NCBI GenBank assembly: GCA_021464415.1
Contig: CM038463.1
Coordinates: forward strand, 116,404,790-116,468,789
Source: Lonicera japonica
Taxonomy: Eukaryota; Streptophyta; Magnoliopsida; Dipsacales; Caprifoliaceae
Length of the DNA stretch: 64,000 nucleotides
Direction of reading: 5' to 3'
The notes under the pieces are model-generated. The model was not told the origin of the DNA and searched no databases. It saw only the letters and a program-made list of their open reading frames with translations. Shown here one piece after another: positions 1-11,106 of this stretch; position 1 is the stretch's first letter; the number at the start of each line of letters is the position of its first letter. A program made the position numbers and the translations under genes.

Positions 1-2228
1 TCCATTAGAAGCTGGCATATCCCGCACCTCATTAACGAGTCTCGTAAGTTCTTTTTTAAGTTCTCTACGAACATAATCGGAACGATCCTTTGTGACTGAT
101 GATTCTGAAAACAGAGTTCCGGTGAGGGAATGGAATTCTTGAAACCACGCATTGTTGCCGTTCTGATTACTTTGATCATCACAGGGAACTAGAGAGCTTT
201 GTCTTCGCCATCGACTAGGAAAATATTTTTCAGGAATTTGGAAGTAGTTATGTAGTAGGAGTACACGAAGAGAATGTCTGCATAATATTCCTGAAGACTC
301 GAATTCTTTGCAGGAACAGTGAATTTGTTCATCTTCTGGTATCCATATAACAAGCCGTTCTCCATCCATATTCTTGAAGTGGCTTGCAATATATGATTTA
401 TTAGGTGTTTCAGATATAGCATATTGCATAGCTAGGACCAACTCATGCTGTAACACGTTGAAGGCAAATTGAGTAAGAATATGTTGTGCGTGCTCTTCCA
501 TGGGTAAGCATGTTCTTATGTGTATATAATGCGCCTCTTCACATGCCTGATTTTTGAAACTTGAAGAGATCCCCACCTACAAAAGTTTCAAAAAGGAATA
601 ACCTATACATATAGAATACCAGATGAATTGCTAATGCCCATAAGAAGAATATTCGTAAGCATAGTTTATACCAAATATACCTGCTCAAAAAAGCTACGTA
701 AACATGTTTGTGAAGTGAAGACTCCTTTGAGGAATGAATCTACAGCCTTAGAATATGCTGCCGTTGTCATTTGAGCAAGAAAACAACCTCTTGTATAGCA
801 TAACACCCAAGATGCACGGAGGGAAAAGAGTAAAGCAATGTGTTTGTCTTCATTAAGACCGAATCGAGAAACCATTTGGTTCCACTGGAATTCAAAATCC
901 TCCGCACCCTCCAGATGATACAACGTTTCAAACTCGGATTTAAATTCCGTGAACCTAGGCCCGAGTGGAATAGTAAACCAACAGGAAACCTTGGGTAGAA
1001 TATTCCATAGAGAAATAACATGCTTAGTATTTGGTAATTCCCTTCTTAAAGCATCTCCAAGCCCAGGGTCAAGATCAGTTATGATTGTCTGCGGACATCT
1101 TCCATTCATAAAATTTACAAAAGTCTGCACAAACAAAATAATAATAAATTAAATAAAAGAAGGAAGATATGAACTATACAAATGACCACAAAGGATTTCC
1201 ATGTATACCTGCAAAGCCCATGTAAATGAACGGGGTGTTTCATCCTGCAAGAGAGCACAACCAAATAAGATGATTTCACCCTGGTTGTCAATGCCAAGCC
1301 ATGCTCCAAAAAGCATACCATATGTGATCGAATGATACGTCGTATCAAAATAAACCACATCACCAAACATGGTGTATGCATGAATAGAGTTTCCATAAGA
1401 CCACGTAATGTTCTCTACCTTATCATTTTCATCCACAGTAACATCATAAACAAAGTATGGATCCCCCTCTTTAGCAGCCCTACAGGCCTCGAGAAGATCC
1501 ATGGTGTCCGTTTCTCTTTTCTCAGTTAGTAAAGCATCATTCTCTTGAACAACTTTCTTACGGTTTTGAACAAAATTTCTAACATCCCTTTCCAGAAAGG
1601 GTAATTGTCCACCCTGAATTCCCTTTTCCAACTCTAGCACTTTGACTATGCGATTTATCGGAAACCCAGCTTTGGAGAGCAAAAGAATCCGTTCTTGATC
1701 AGCCTCTTGAATTTTACGATAAGCAGGAAGGAGACGCACTTGGTCATCTTCTAGGAGTTCATGATTATGCACATTACTGAATTGCACCACAAACCACTGA
1801 GAAACCCCATCAACAACCTCCTTAGATAAATACATCTTTGCATCACATCCGCACCTAACTGATTTCCTATCTCTGTGGTGCTCCGCAGTTGGTTTTTTCC
1901 TAGCCGGTGCAAAACCAGAACGATAACAAACAAAGTCCCGCTTATAAATCCCCAATTGAGGGCTCAATCTTGACCGCTCTTTCCTTATCGAAAACCCATT
2001 TCTCCTAGCAAAATTACCATAATATTCAAATGCATCATCATCATTCTTGAATACCATTCCGACATAAGGGGAAACCATGGCTTGTGATGAGTCAGAATCA
2101 TTTCTTATCAATTGGGATGCTATAATTGTCTCTTCTGCCTCTCCTTCATAGGTAACAAAACATTTCCAGTCCCCACACGGGCATTGTTGCCGCCGCATCC
2201 ATATGTTCTTGGATGGTATGGATACCAT
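1..2228 (-). CDS. FRS10: FAR1-RELATED SEQUENCE 10-like protein (3' end off the window)
   Basis: Three exons read leftward: 2228-1209, 1124-681 and 576-1, all in phase 0, giving 680 residues without reaching a stop. Introns are short (84 and 104 nt) with GT-AG ends. The order is an N-terminal motif (RRQQCPCGDWKC), a FAR1 C2H2-type DNA-binding domain (about residues 55-165, ending VHNHELL), a MULE-transposase domain and a SWIM zinc finger (CSCKEF...CRH, about residues 575-589). The first two acidic residues of the transposase triad survive (D295 in FDTTYHS, D357 in ITDLDPG). The usual catalytic Glu region reads AYSKAVDSF and has lost the Glu. FRS proteins are transposase-derived nuclear transcription regulators related to FHY3/FAR1. 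The start at 2228 is chosen because the first 25 residues resemble Arabidopsis FRS10 as I recall it. FRS11 fits less well. Confidence 0.88.
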
Positions 2229-2960
2229 TATTGGAAATACGCAATTTACGGTAGTGCATATAAAAATTGTACATATAAAGTCAGTTTTACTAAAATTCTT
2301 GAACTACCCAGAGCTGGTAATAGATAGATAAGCCTGCCATGGATATGGATTATCAAGAATCAAAACACACATAGAGACACACATACATATAAGGTGGGGC
2401 TTGCGATTCATAGGAGATGAAGGAAAAGGAAAGAAGATTAGATAGATAGCTACAGAATTAGTTATTGTGTTTGAGTCAATTTTCTGAATGGAAGTACGCA
2501 TGTGTTGTTGGGTTTGAACTTGGAGGAAAAATATAGATACAGTGGATGAATATAATATGTGTGTATGCGAGAAAGAGAACAAGTAAACTTAAGCTATATG
2601 TATGTAAATTGAAGAGAAACAATTTGAAATAGTGTGGAGAAATTGCCGTCGCTTACCAGTAGAGTAGATAATGAGACTCCTCCTCCTCCTCCTAATAATA
2701 GTAATTAAAGTTTTTCTCTCTTTACACTGTTCTTTCTTTTTCTGTCTCTCTCTTTCTTGCTTCCACTGCGCTGTGTGTGAGTGCCCTTGTTGGTCTCTCT
2801 CCCTCCCTCAAAATTACCAACGACAAGAAGAAGAAAAATACGAAGAAGAAGAAAGCCACCACAAATTTTAGATTTGGGCCTTTTAACGTGAAAATGTGAA
2901 CGGGCTCTTTTGGAACCCCAACCCCAACTTCTTTTACTATTTTTCTCTGACAATTGTACC
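2229..2960 (-). promoter_or_regulatory. 5' leader and proximal promoter of the FRS10-like gene
   Basis: No independent gene is seen. On the minus strand the segment 2870-2658 is rich in GA and ends in a good donor (CTACTG then GTAAGC), so a 5'-UTR exon followed by an intron is likely. A possible acceptor (TGGCAG) lies near 2340. The exact transcription start cannot be fixed from sequence. Confidence 0.35.
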
Positions 2961-3395
2961 GTATATATAATTTACAAGCTCAAATTTTATTATTTTTTTT
3001 TATCACCCTTTATATTTAAATATATATATATATATATATATATTCCTTCTGTATAAAAATTAAAATATATTTTTAAATATTCACGACAAGTTTTAAAAAA
3101 AAGAACATATGAGTGTATGGTTATTTTATTTTCTAATGCAAAACATTTCATACACAGGGCTCAAAGAATTTTTTTTCATAAAAAACCAGAAAAATGATAA
3201 AATATTTTCATGAAATTATTCATGTTTTTCCAAATTCATAGTTGTGCTTTTATTCATTTTTTCAGTTTGATATAATAATTTTAACATATAATTAAATAGT
3301 TGATGGCATAACTTATTTTTCCAATAAGAAATTTAGTATATTGATTATGTTTCAAAAGAAGTTGAGATTATCAATTTGAAAACATACAATATCAA

Positions 3396-3428
<33 letters not shown>

Positions 3429-4361
3429 TACTATACAAATTTAGAAGCAGACTCAGGAGTTGAAAAGACTTTTAAAATAGTGACGGTTTAATTATTGGAT
3501 GCGAGCTCTTACAATATCTTCATTTGCTTTTCCTATTTTTGGAAGTAAGGAAATAATAATAGTACTCTTACTTGGTCGTCCTTGTCCATGCTCCTACCTT
3601 TGTGCATATCTTTTTCTTCAAATTTCATCTACGTACGTACGTACGTACTATTCCGATACCATTACCACCGCAACTTCTTCATCAACAAAATCAGCTTTCT
3701 TAGGTACCAACCCAACCCAACCCAACCCAAGACAAAACATTATATACAATCTCTCTTCACTACTTAATTGGATCAATACCTACAGGCCGTCTTTCTTACA
3801 TGAATTTCTCTCCCTTTTAATCTAGCTTCTCATTTCTTTTCAGGCGTGCAGGCGGCTAAATGTTTGAGCCGCACTAGCTAGCTAGCTTCTTGTTGATGTT
3901 GATTTTACGGGCCTAATATTTCATTCTTAATTAATAATTCACAGCTAATAGATTAATTAATAACTCCATAATTTGAAGTCAAATAATGTTAGGATGCAAT
4001 GACAAAGATTGTTGTTTTCATACTGTTGAAGGCGATATATATATATATATATATGTCTGCTGATAGTGCTTGATCCCCTCATTTTTTTTAATTAACTAAA
4101 AAAATGATCTTCATGAACTGCAATCTCATTTTCTCACTTTTCTTTGGGAATGCGCTTAACGGAAAATGACCAAACTGTTAAAGAATAGAGGGAGAGAATA
4201 TACGTCTCATGATTCACAATAGAAACAAGACTCGGAGAGCGGCAGAGAATCAAACTAACCAATTCAACTACAGTACACGCCTCGCAATTAACTAATATGA
4301 TTGTTGAGGATCAATAAATATACGCAGATTGTATGATATATATATATATATATCGTCGATC

Positions 4362-4399
<38 letters not shown>

Positions 4400-4812
4400 A
4401 TTAACTGCACGCAATCATAAAGGGGAAGGCTAGAGGCATCTATTTGTGCAATCAGTTGCTTTCAACAACGGCACCAATTCCCTGCCCCCATAATGTGATG
4501 GCATATTTTTATTTTTTTTAATGCTTAATTATATTAGATGCTTTTTGCATAACATGATCAAATAGATGAATCTCATCCTGCTGAGTCGATGCTTCTAAAT
4601 GTTTGGATGCTTATTCCACAACTCATGCTATCCGTAGATTACTTGTATTTCACATGATTCATTTATGACATTTTCTTTCTGGCTCACTATTAAGCTACAT
4701 TGATTTGAAGTTCATTATGCAATTGAGTCCATGAACGTTTTCAGCCGAGTGGAAAAATTAACTCACTGCGCTCAAATATAACACAGACTTAATTAACCCA
4801 GCTTCGATTCTG
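2961..4812. repeat. AT-rich intergenic spacer with microsatellites
   Basis: No coding potential or transposon ends were recognised. The spacer holds TA runs near 3019, 3396, 4037 and 4339, a CA run joined to a TA run at about 4362-4399, an ACGT run at about 3633-3648 and a CCCAA run near 3709-3730. Its last part is upstream sequence of the TPK1-like gene; the AACCCAG just before the ATG could be a 5'-UTR acceptor. Confidence 0.6.
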
Positions 4813-6188
4813 ATGGCCAATATTGATGCCAAGGAGGCCCTGCTTCCACCAACGCAAAATGTTTCCCATCCGTTCGGTGAAAAGAATGCTCCACAGAGAA
4901 GAAGATACCGCAGTGGTACCAGTGCTCATTCAATTGAGATCAACCAACAACAACAAAATGGAGTTCAACCGAATATACCTTCTGAATCTATTTTAGCGGA
5001 CCAACTTAGTTTCAGGCAAGTATTCATGTTCTTGGCTGCCTACCTAGGTATTGGAGCCATCTGCTTCTTCCTTGTTAGGAATCAGATTAAGGGTACCAAA
5101 ACAAATGGGCTTCTTGATGCCATCTATTTCTGTGTTGTGACAATGACCACCGTTGGATATGGGGACCTTGTGCCGGATAGCATGTTGGCCAAATTCCTTG
5201 CTTGCATCTTTGTGTTCACAGGCATGGCTCTTGTCGGGTTTGTTCTTAGTAAAGCAGCAGACTACATTGTCGAAAAGGAGGAAATCCTTTTCATTAAAGC
5301 CATACACATGCGTGAAAGGTTTTGTTTAACTGAGATTTTCGAGGAGGCTGAAACCAACAAAGCCAAATACAAATTTCTTACTACTCTGGCTTTTATTTTC
5401 TGGCTCATAATTGTTGGAACCTTCTTTCTATACCAAGTTGAGGGACTGAGCCTCTTTGATTCCTTCTATGGTGTTTGTGCCACCATCACTACTCTCGGCT
5501 ATGGGGACAAGAGCTTCTCAACCAAATGGGGGCGTTTGTTTGCTGTTTTCTGGATAGTGATCAGTACCATATCTTTAGCACAGTTGTTTCTATACCTCGC
5601 TGAATTATACACTGAGAGCAGGCGAAGATCTCTGATCAACTGGGTTCTTATGCGCAAAATGACTGTAGCAGACCTTGAAGCAGCAGATCTCGACCATGAT
5701 AATGCTGTCAGGTATGTGCGTTTCAGCATGGCGTCGATCTCTGGGTTATTAACCTAATAAGACTTCGAAAAACTCTAAAAGTTATTGACAATGTCAATGT
5801 GTTCAACTCACTCCGTGTTTTAACTTTTTGATTTTCATGGAACTGTTTCCTACTTCCGGTTTCAATATGGTTTGGCTGAATGTGGTGTTTCTGGTGCTCT
5901 TTTTCTATTCTTGCTGTGTTTAACTTAATTTGTGCTTAACATTTTGATATTCGTGGAACTGTTTCCTACTTCCAGTTTCAATATGGTTTGGCTCAATTGC
6001 TGTGTTTCTGGTGCTCTGTTTCTAGTCTTGCAGAATTTGTCGTGTATAAGCTTAAAGAGATGGGGAAGATAAGTGAGGAAGATGTATCCGTTGTTGTGGA
6101 GATATTTAAAAAACTAGATGCCGATCACTCCGGAAGTTTGACCACGTCCGATTTAATGATCTGCCAATCATCTCAATCGCAATGCTGA
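4813..6188 (+). CDS. TPK1: Two-pore potassium channel, TPK1/KCO1 type
   Basis: Exon 1 is 4813-5711 and exon 2 is 6026-6188, joined through a split Ser codon, giving 353 residues. There are four hydrophobic helices and two pore loops, both with the K+ filter GYGD (residues 115-118 and 229-232; TTVGYGD and TTLGYGD contexts). The C-terminus carries two EF-hands: residues 292-303, where the split Ser and exon 2 supply the loop's last four positions including Glu303, and residues 331-342 (DADHSGSLTTSD). In Arabidopsis, TPK1 is a tonoplast, Ca2+- and 14-3-3-activated K+ channel. The basic segment RRRYRSGTS (residues 29-37) is where the 14-3-3 site lies in that protein, but the consensus is imperfect here. 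Exon 2 encodes the end of EF-hand 1 and all of EF-hand 2, so retention of the intron would remove Ca2+ sensing. Confidence 0.93.
5821..6034 (+). repeat. 116-bp tandem duplication in the TPK1 intron
   Basis: Two similar copies begin at 5821 (TAACTTTTTG) and 5937 (TAACATTTTG). They share long identical stretches such as GGAACTGTTTCCTACTTCC and TTTCAATATGGTTTGGCT. The second copy ends in TTTCTAGTCTTGCAG and supplies the acceptor; the first has TTTCTATTCTTGC at the same place and lacks the AG. The duplication therefore reaches the intron/exon border. Confidence 0.85.
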
Positions 6189-6582
6189 CAGAATTTGAGA
6201 AGTTTCCGATCAGTATTCGCTTAAATTTTAAGCATTATAAGTAGTCCCTGCTTAGAAATTACTTCTTTCTGGTTTGGAAATTAAAACTGTGTGTTTCATT
6301 TACTGAGCTTTTTTATTGGATGGAGTGGTCATTCAATTCTTTGTTGTTCGGCTTGCCATCTTGCCATATAGACCTCTTTAAGGGGTTAAAACCAGAAAAG
6401 GATGCAAGAAAAATGGAACGAAAATGAGTAACCAGTACATATTCAGATATAGCACATATTCAGATTAAATGTGGATGTTACACAATACAAGATGTACATT
6501 GCCCTTACATAGAGATTGTTTCCTCAGAATGAGTGTTGCTGTTGTGTCTTCAAGTCAACACCCCCATTTAGTAGTTGAAAAT
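6189..6582. other. Convergent 3' region between the TPK1-like gene and the small membrane-protein gene
   Basis: The 3' untranslated regions of the rightward TPK1-like gene and the leftward small gene probably share this segment. No further ORF or element was recognised. Confidence 0.5.
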
Positions 6583-6858
6583 TCAGAAATCCTCCAGTTG
6601 TTCCGGCCTCCCTGCAACGTAATCAAGAAGTCCTTCGCCGTCATTTTCGCTATAGAAATCACTGACGGAAGGTGATATATGACCCAGGACAACCATTGCC
6701 ACCAAGAATAGAGATGTGGAGAGGAAAAGGGGCCAAAAGTAGGAGAGAATGGTTATAAACTGAGGGGTCGCCTGAAAGGAAAAGGCTAATATTATGGACG
6801 TAATGAATGTTACAGCAATGTGATATTTGTAGTCCAAAAGCTTAGCTGGAATTTCCAT
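6583..6858 (-). CDS. Small two-helix membrane protein, 91 residues, function unknown
   Basis: The single-exon ORF starts in a strong context (GGCCATGG at 6858). It encodes a short hydrophilic start (MEIPAKLLDYKYH), then two hydrophobic stretches (about residues 14-34 and 37-59) separated by a Pro-containing turn, then an acidic tail (SENDGEGLLDYVAGRPEQLEDF). That layout suggests an integral membrane protein with both ends on one side. I have a sense of similar uncharacterised plant proteins but cannot name a family. It converges on the TPK1-like gene and is the best-supported small ORF in the spacer, having good start context, coherent membrane topology and no microsatellite origin. No catalytic or binding motif is visible. 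Confidence 0.6.
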   Translation of the reverse strand: MEIPAKLLDYKYHIAVTFITSIILAFSFQATPQFITILSYFWPLFLSTSLFLVAMVVLGHISPSVSDFYSENDGEGLLDYVAGRPEQLEDF

Positions 6859-7110
6859 GGCCTCCTCCTACCCTGTATATGTTAATGATTTGTTAGAATG
6901 AATGACAAAACACTGGACAATTCCTTTCGGAAGGCTTTGCACAGGATAATGGAGGAGGGGCTAATTATTTCCCCTAGTTCTCAGAGATTCTTTGTGCAAA
7001 TGCTCTCTCTCCCTTTCTTGTGCATAAGAATGACTTTCCCCAAATACTATTCTCATTTCACACTTTTCTCATTTAATTACTCGAAAATACCTCTTCTATC
7101 AAGTAACATG

Positions 7111-7178
<68 letters not shown>

Positions 7179-8693
7179 AGTGACTACCGAAAAAAGCCTA
7201 AAATGCTCAAAAAGGTGTGTTTTAGTATGAATGTGCTTTACCCTGTTGTGGTCCACCGGTTGCTTCGTCCTAAACATACTTCTTTTTAAGTTTTACTATA
7301 TGATATTACTTTGTCCCTTTCTTCAGTGGAATATGAAGCTTGGGATTTAGAGAAGGCATAACTTTCTACTTCCTTTTCCTCTTTGGGGTTATACAGCTCC
7401 AAAAGAAATTTTAGCTGACAAATGAAGAGGTGAGAATTTTCTTTTTGGCTGACTTTAATACTTTTACTAGGTATAACATGTACCTCGGGGGCTGATTATA
7501 TTTATAGAAAAAAGGTCGTGCCTATGACTAACGCCTACGACATTGCACTACCAGGTTATAAGTAAACCCGCGCTTATGACGTTATGATATTATTATTAAA
7601 TCAATTTATAACAAACAAATTGAAATATCAAAATTTATCTTAATTTAAAAGATTAAATAAATAAATTTTATTTAGATAAATGTACACAACTACTATTAAT
7701 ATTTTTTCCCATGCGTGTAGACTGACTCTTAAAATGATCAAAAAAAAGTCCAACAAAATAGGACCACACTTTAGAGAGCGAGTGTGTGTAAATAGGTTTG
7801 TGACTTTGTGGTAAAAGTGTGTTATGTATCAAGAAACGTAGTGGTCACATCATAATACCTTCGTTTTGTATTATAGAACAATAAGCTTCGACAACTAGAA
7901 TGCTATCAGACCAAAAAAATAAATAAAAATTATAATGCAATAGGAGCAGCCATGCATTGTAAGTTTAGAAAACTCGTAAACACTTCTGATTGTAACTATA
8001 CAGTGTTCAAATTACATAATTGCATGTATATTACAACCATGAAGGATTAGAGAAAATGTGGCATGCCATGTTGATATTTCACAACAAAATGAGAACAAGT
8101 TACCAAATAATTGAGGGCCACTTTTGTACCTTGTCCAAAAATTTATGGGACTTGAATCCTCATATCCAACCATCTTCCATTAATTATGAAATGGGCTAGG
8201 CAAGAGTTGTACTAGGTCCAAAAGCAGCCTTCTGAAGTTTTGTAAAACTTAAAGATGTCTGAGGAGTTGGTGCTTTAGCTGCATGCCATCTCGACATTGT
8301 AACTCATATGATGCTATTATTTAGCTCAAAATTGAAATAAACAATTTATTGGGGAAACTGTATAACATTGGGAATGATGTTTATTATTTTTGCAGCTTGA
8401 GGTTTACATGTAAGATAAAAATTTATCAAAGTGTAACTGAAGTTGGAATGAAGTAACAGTTCTCAGCACTTCAGAGTTTTATAACAAAATTACCAAATCA
8501 ATTTAAACTTAAACATAAGTTAACAGGTATAGATAGCCTTTTACAAATACATTATTACAGAAAATTCCTAATTGCGAGAGCTACATTAGGCAAAACAAAC
8601 AGAGTAGAACTTGATAAAAGTTCATACCATTTCTGAAGCGCCCATATCAACATCAAGAGCTATTTGTGGATGAATGAATCAATATAAGCACAG
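6859..8693. other. Spacer between the small membrane-protein gene and SVR7
   Basis: No gene was recognised. The right end (about 8300-8693) is probably the 3' UTR of the leftward SVR7 gene. A composite microsatellite lies at 7111-7179 (a run of C, then CT, then CA); the ORFs on both strands across it only translate the repeat. Confidence 0.5.
7111..7179. repeat. Composite microsatellite C(n)-(TC)n-(AC)n
   Basis: Ten C residues are followed by about 17 TC units and about 12 AC units, forming an alternating purine/pyrimidine tract. Confidence 0.97.
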
Positions 8694-10913
8694 CTAACCA
8701 GCAACTGCCTCATTGGAACGTCTAGACTCCAACCAAGACTTGGCTGCAACCTTTGTAGTCAAAAACCACCCAGCCTTGTCAGGAGCCTCATGGAAGGGAG
8801 CATTCAGCTCTTTTAGGCGGGACTCCAACACATCTGCAATACCTTTATCAGAGTATTTGTGTTTCCCACGCCCAATATTGATGCCAAGCAAGGAGGGAAG
8901 GTCCTCTCCGTTTTCCAGCGCTGTGGACAAGTCATTCATCCAAATGTGCAATGCAGTAAGAGCTGCCCCAAGAGAGAGGCTCTTCAAATGTAAAGACCAT
9001 TGGGACGGAGATTTGGCCTGTATATCCGTGTATATCTCTAGCTCAAGTCCCAAATCAAACAACTCAGAAGCTCTCTCCAAAAGATTGAGGTTGACACACA
9101 GGTCAATTAAGCCATTGCAGTATGCTTTCCTAACACCAGCACCGGTAGAGACAAGGAGGTCACCAGCTCTACTCCTGCACTCCCCTCCTTCAATGTTTTC
9201 CCCCTCCACCAGGAGCTTCACCACATATCCAAGCTTTGAATTAGCCTTCTCAATGCACCTGGTCAACTTACTAAGCTCTCCCTTTGGTGTCTGGGTCATC
9301 ACATTAAGAAGACAAACACAAAACCGTTCATCGGGAGTTATGCTTAGCTCTACCATTCCATTAAATGTCCTCACTACGTCATCTGTACGGCTTGCTTTCC
9401 CATAGCACTGGATGAGCGAGGTCAGCACAAATATATTAGGCTCAAAACCAGCTTCCAACATCTCGTTCAATGAAGCCTCTGCCTCCAAAACTTTACCACT
9501 GCAGGAATGTATCGTAATCAAGGAAGAAAATGTCCAACTGTCAGGCTTGCAAATCCCAGAGCTCTTCATGTCCTCAAATACGCGACCGGCTTCATCTGTA
9601 AGACCTACATCAGCACACATGGCTAAAAGAGTATTGTAGAGACGAACATTCAACTGCATCCCCTTCTCCTTCATCTCCCTATAAACTTTAATAGCATCAT
9701 CACTGTAACGAGCCCTACAATAGGCCCGAAGTAGTGCATTATAGGTTCCCCAACCAGGTGAAAAGCCATTGTTAATCATCTCCTTGTAGATATTTTTTGC
9801 CTGCCAAGGCCTCTTGGCTCTTCCCATAGCATCTAATAAAGTGTTATATAGACCTAAGTTAGGCTTAACACCAAGAGCTTTCATCTCTTCGTACACATTT
9901 AAGCACCCATCAAAATTCCCAGACATCCCATGAATTCTTATTACCGTGTAGAAGGTGCCGGCATCAATGCGCCAATTTTCTGTTCTTGCACGGTCATACA
10001 AACACAATGCCATTTCTATGTTACCAGCCTGTCCATAGGCATCAATCATTGCAGCATAGGTGACACCATCCGGTACACAATCAAAAGAGGGCATGTTTTC
10101 AAACCACTCCACGGCCTTTCTGGGCAAAGAACACAACCTAGCACAGTTAATTATTGTTGAGAAGGTAACGTTATTTGGATGAACACCTTTGTCGAGCATT
10201 TCATCGAACAACTTCTCCACTCTATCTAAATGCTTACATTTCCTAAACACCTTCAATGTGACATTATATAGAACGACCTGACTAGTCAATTTTAATCTCT
10301 TGAGGAAGTAGTTAAGCACAATTGGAGCTACATCCGGGTTGGACATGTTGTTAAGAAGAATTACAGCGTCTTGCTCCACAACCTTATCCCCCAAACCAGC
10401 CAAAACGGTGAAAACATCTTTGTCGGATGGATTACAAGAATTCAAAGATTGGGCAAACTTCAGGAGAGTAGTGTACCTGTAATCATATGATTTTTGACGA
10501 AGCTCGGAAGCTCTGGGGCTTCTGGGGTTGATCCAGATGGAACTTTTAGGTGAGGAGGAACCGGTGTCATCATCATCATCGTGATGTTGGGGTTTTGTAA
10601 TTGAGTTTTTGTGGGTTTCTTCTGAAACAGTTTCTTGGAAAGAAACATGGAGGGTAAATTGAAGAGGAGTTGTTGATAGGGAAGGGATAGGGTTGAGTTT
10701 GAGAGAATAATTGAAGTTAGTTAGTCTCCTCCTCAGTGCAAGTGCAGGGGCAGGGTGGGGAGGAGTAGTAGTAGTAGTACAAGTGAGTTGGAGTAAGCAT
10801 GGCGTAAAGGAGGGAGGATTGGAGAAGAGGAGATGGTGATGCGTAGATGATGATGGTGAATAGCTCCACAGATTATTGCACCCACCCATTTCTCCTCTTC
10901 TCTTCTGCTGCAA
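8694..10913 (-). CDS. SVR7: Chloroplast PPR-SMR protein SVR7 (P67, At4g16390 orthologue)
   Basis: One intronless 739-residue ORF. The first roughly 90 residues are rich in Ser, Thr, Pro and Arg, as expected for a chloroplast transit peptide. About ten P-type pentatricopeptide repeats follow (about residues 205-560; typical signatures are VTFSTIINCA, VTYAAMIDAYGQAG and LYNTLLDAMGRA). The C-terminus is an Smr domain (about residues 630-725, containing LHLKSLSLGAALTALHIW, GRGKHKYSDKG and APFHEAPDKAGWF). PPR repeats bind RNA in a base-specific way. In Arabidopsis SVR7 is needed for normal plastid rRNA processing and ATP-synthase mRNA expression, and its loss suppresses var2 leaf variegation. The whole length matches the Arabidopsis protein as I recall it, including the KSPRASELRQKSYD-type region after the transit peptide. 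The gene looks intact. Confidence 0.93.
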   Translation of the reverse strand: MQQKRRGEMGGCNNLWSYSPSSSTHHHLLFSNPPSFTPCLLQLTCTTTTTPPHPAPALALRRRLTNFNYSLKLNPIPSLSTTPLQFTLHVSFQETVSEETHKNSITKPQHHDDDDDTGSSSPKSSIWINPRSPRASELRQKSYDYRYTTLLKFAQSLNSCNPSDKDVFTVLAGLGDKVVEQDAVILLNNMSNPDVAPIVLNYFLKRLKLTSQVVLYNVTLKVFRKCKHLDRVEKLFDEMLDKGVHPNNVTFSTIINCARLCSLPRKAVEWFENMPSFDCVPDGVTYAAMIDAYGQAGNIEMALCLYDRARTENWRIDAGTFYTVIRIHGMSGNFDGCLNVYEEMKALGVKPNLGLYNTLLDAMGRAKRPWQAKNIYKEMINNGFSPGWGTYNALLRAYCRARYSDDAIKVYREMKEKGMQLNVRLYNTLLAMCADVGLTDEAGRVFEDMKSSGICKPDSWTFSSLITIHSCSGKVLEAEASLNEMLEAGFEPNIFVLTSLIQCYGKASRTDDVVRTFNGMVELSITPDERFCVCLLNVMTQTPKGELSKLTRCIEKANSKLGYVVKLLVEGENIEGGECRSRAGDLLVSTGAGVRKAYCNGLIDLCVNLNLLERASELFDLGLELEIYTDIQAKSPSQWSLHLKSLSLGAALTALHIWMNDLSTALENGEDLPSLLGINIGRGKHKYSDKGIADVLESRLKELNAPFHEAPDKAGWFLTTKVAAKSWLESRRSNEAVAG

Positions 10914-11106
10914 TTTTCCTGCCCTTGTTAGACTCTGCAGAAAGCATGTACTAACCAGTTGGGTTGTTCATAATCAAATCCAATATCTCAAATTTAATCC
11001 AATTCGCGATTTTCGAACAATCCTTCCCGTCCCAAATAACAATCTTTTACTTCATTTTAATTAGGGAAAAGGATTGAAATTGCAATATTCAGATTCGATA
11101 AAATTA
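10914..11106 (-). promoter_or_regulatory. Upstream region of SVR7
   Basis: About 190 bp separate the SVR7 start from the left end of a Harbinger element, so the gene's promoter is either very compact or extends into the element. Confidence 0.4.

Noticed and set aside
189..422. 77-residue ORF on the minus strand
   Set aside because: It is an out-of-frame shadow of the third FRS10 exon, which is open in the correct frame and carries the SWIM finger.
7077..7277. ORFs on both strands with Ser-Leu and His-Thr runs
   Set aside because: They translate the CT/CA microsatellite.
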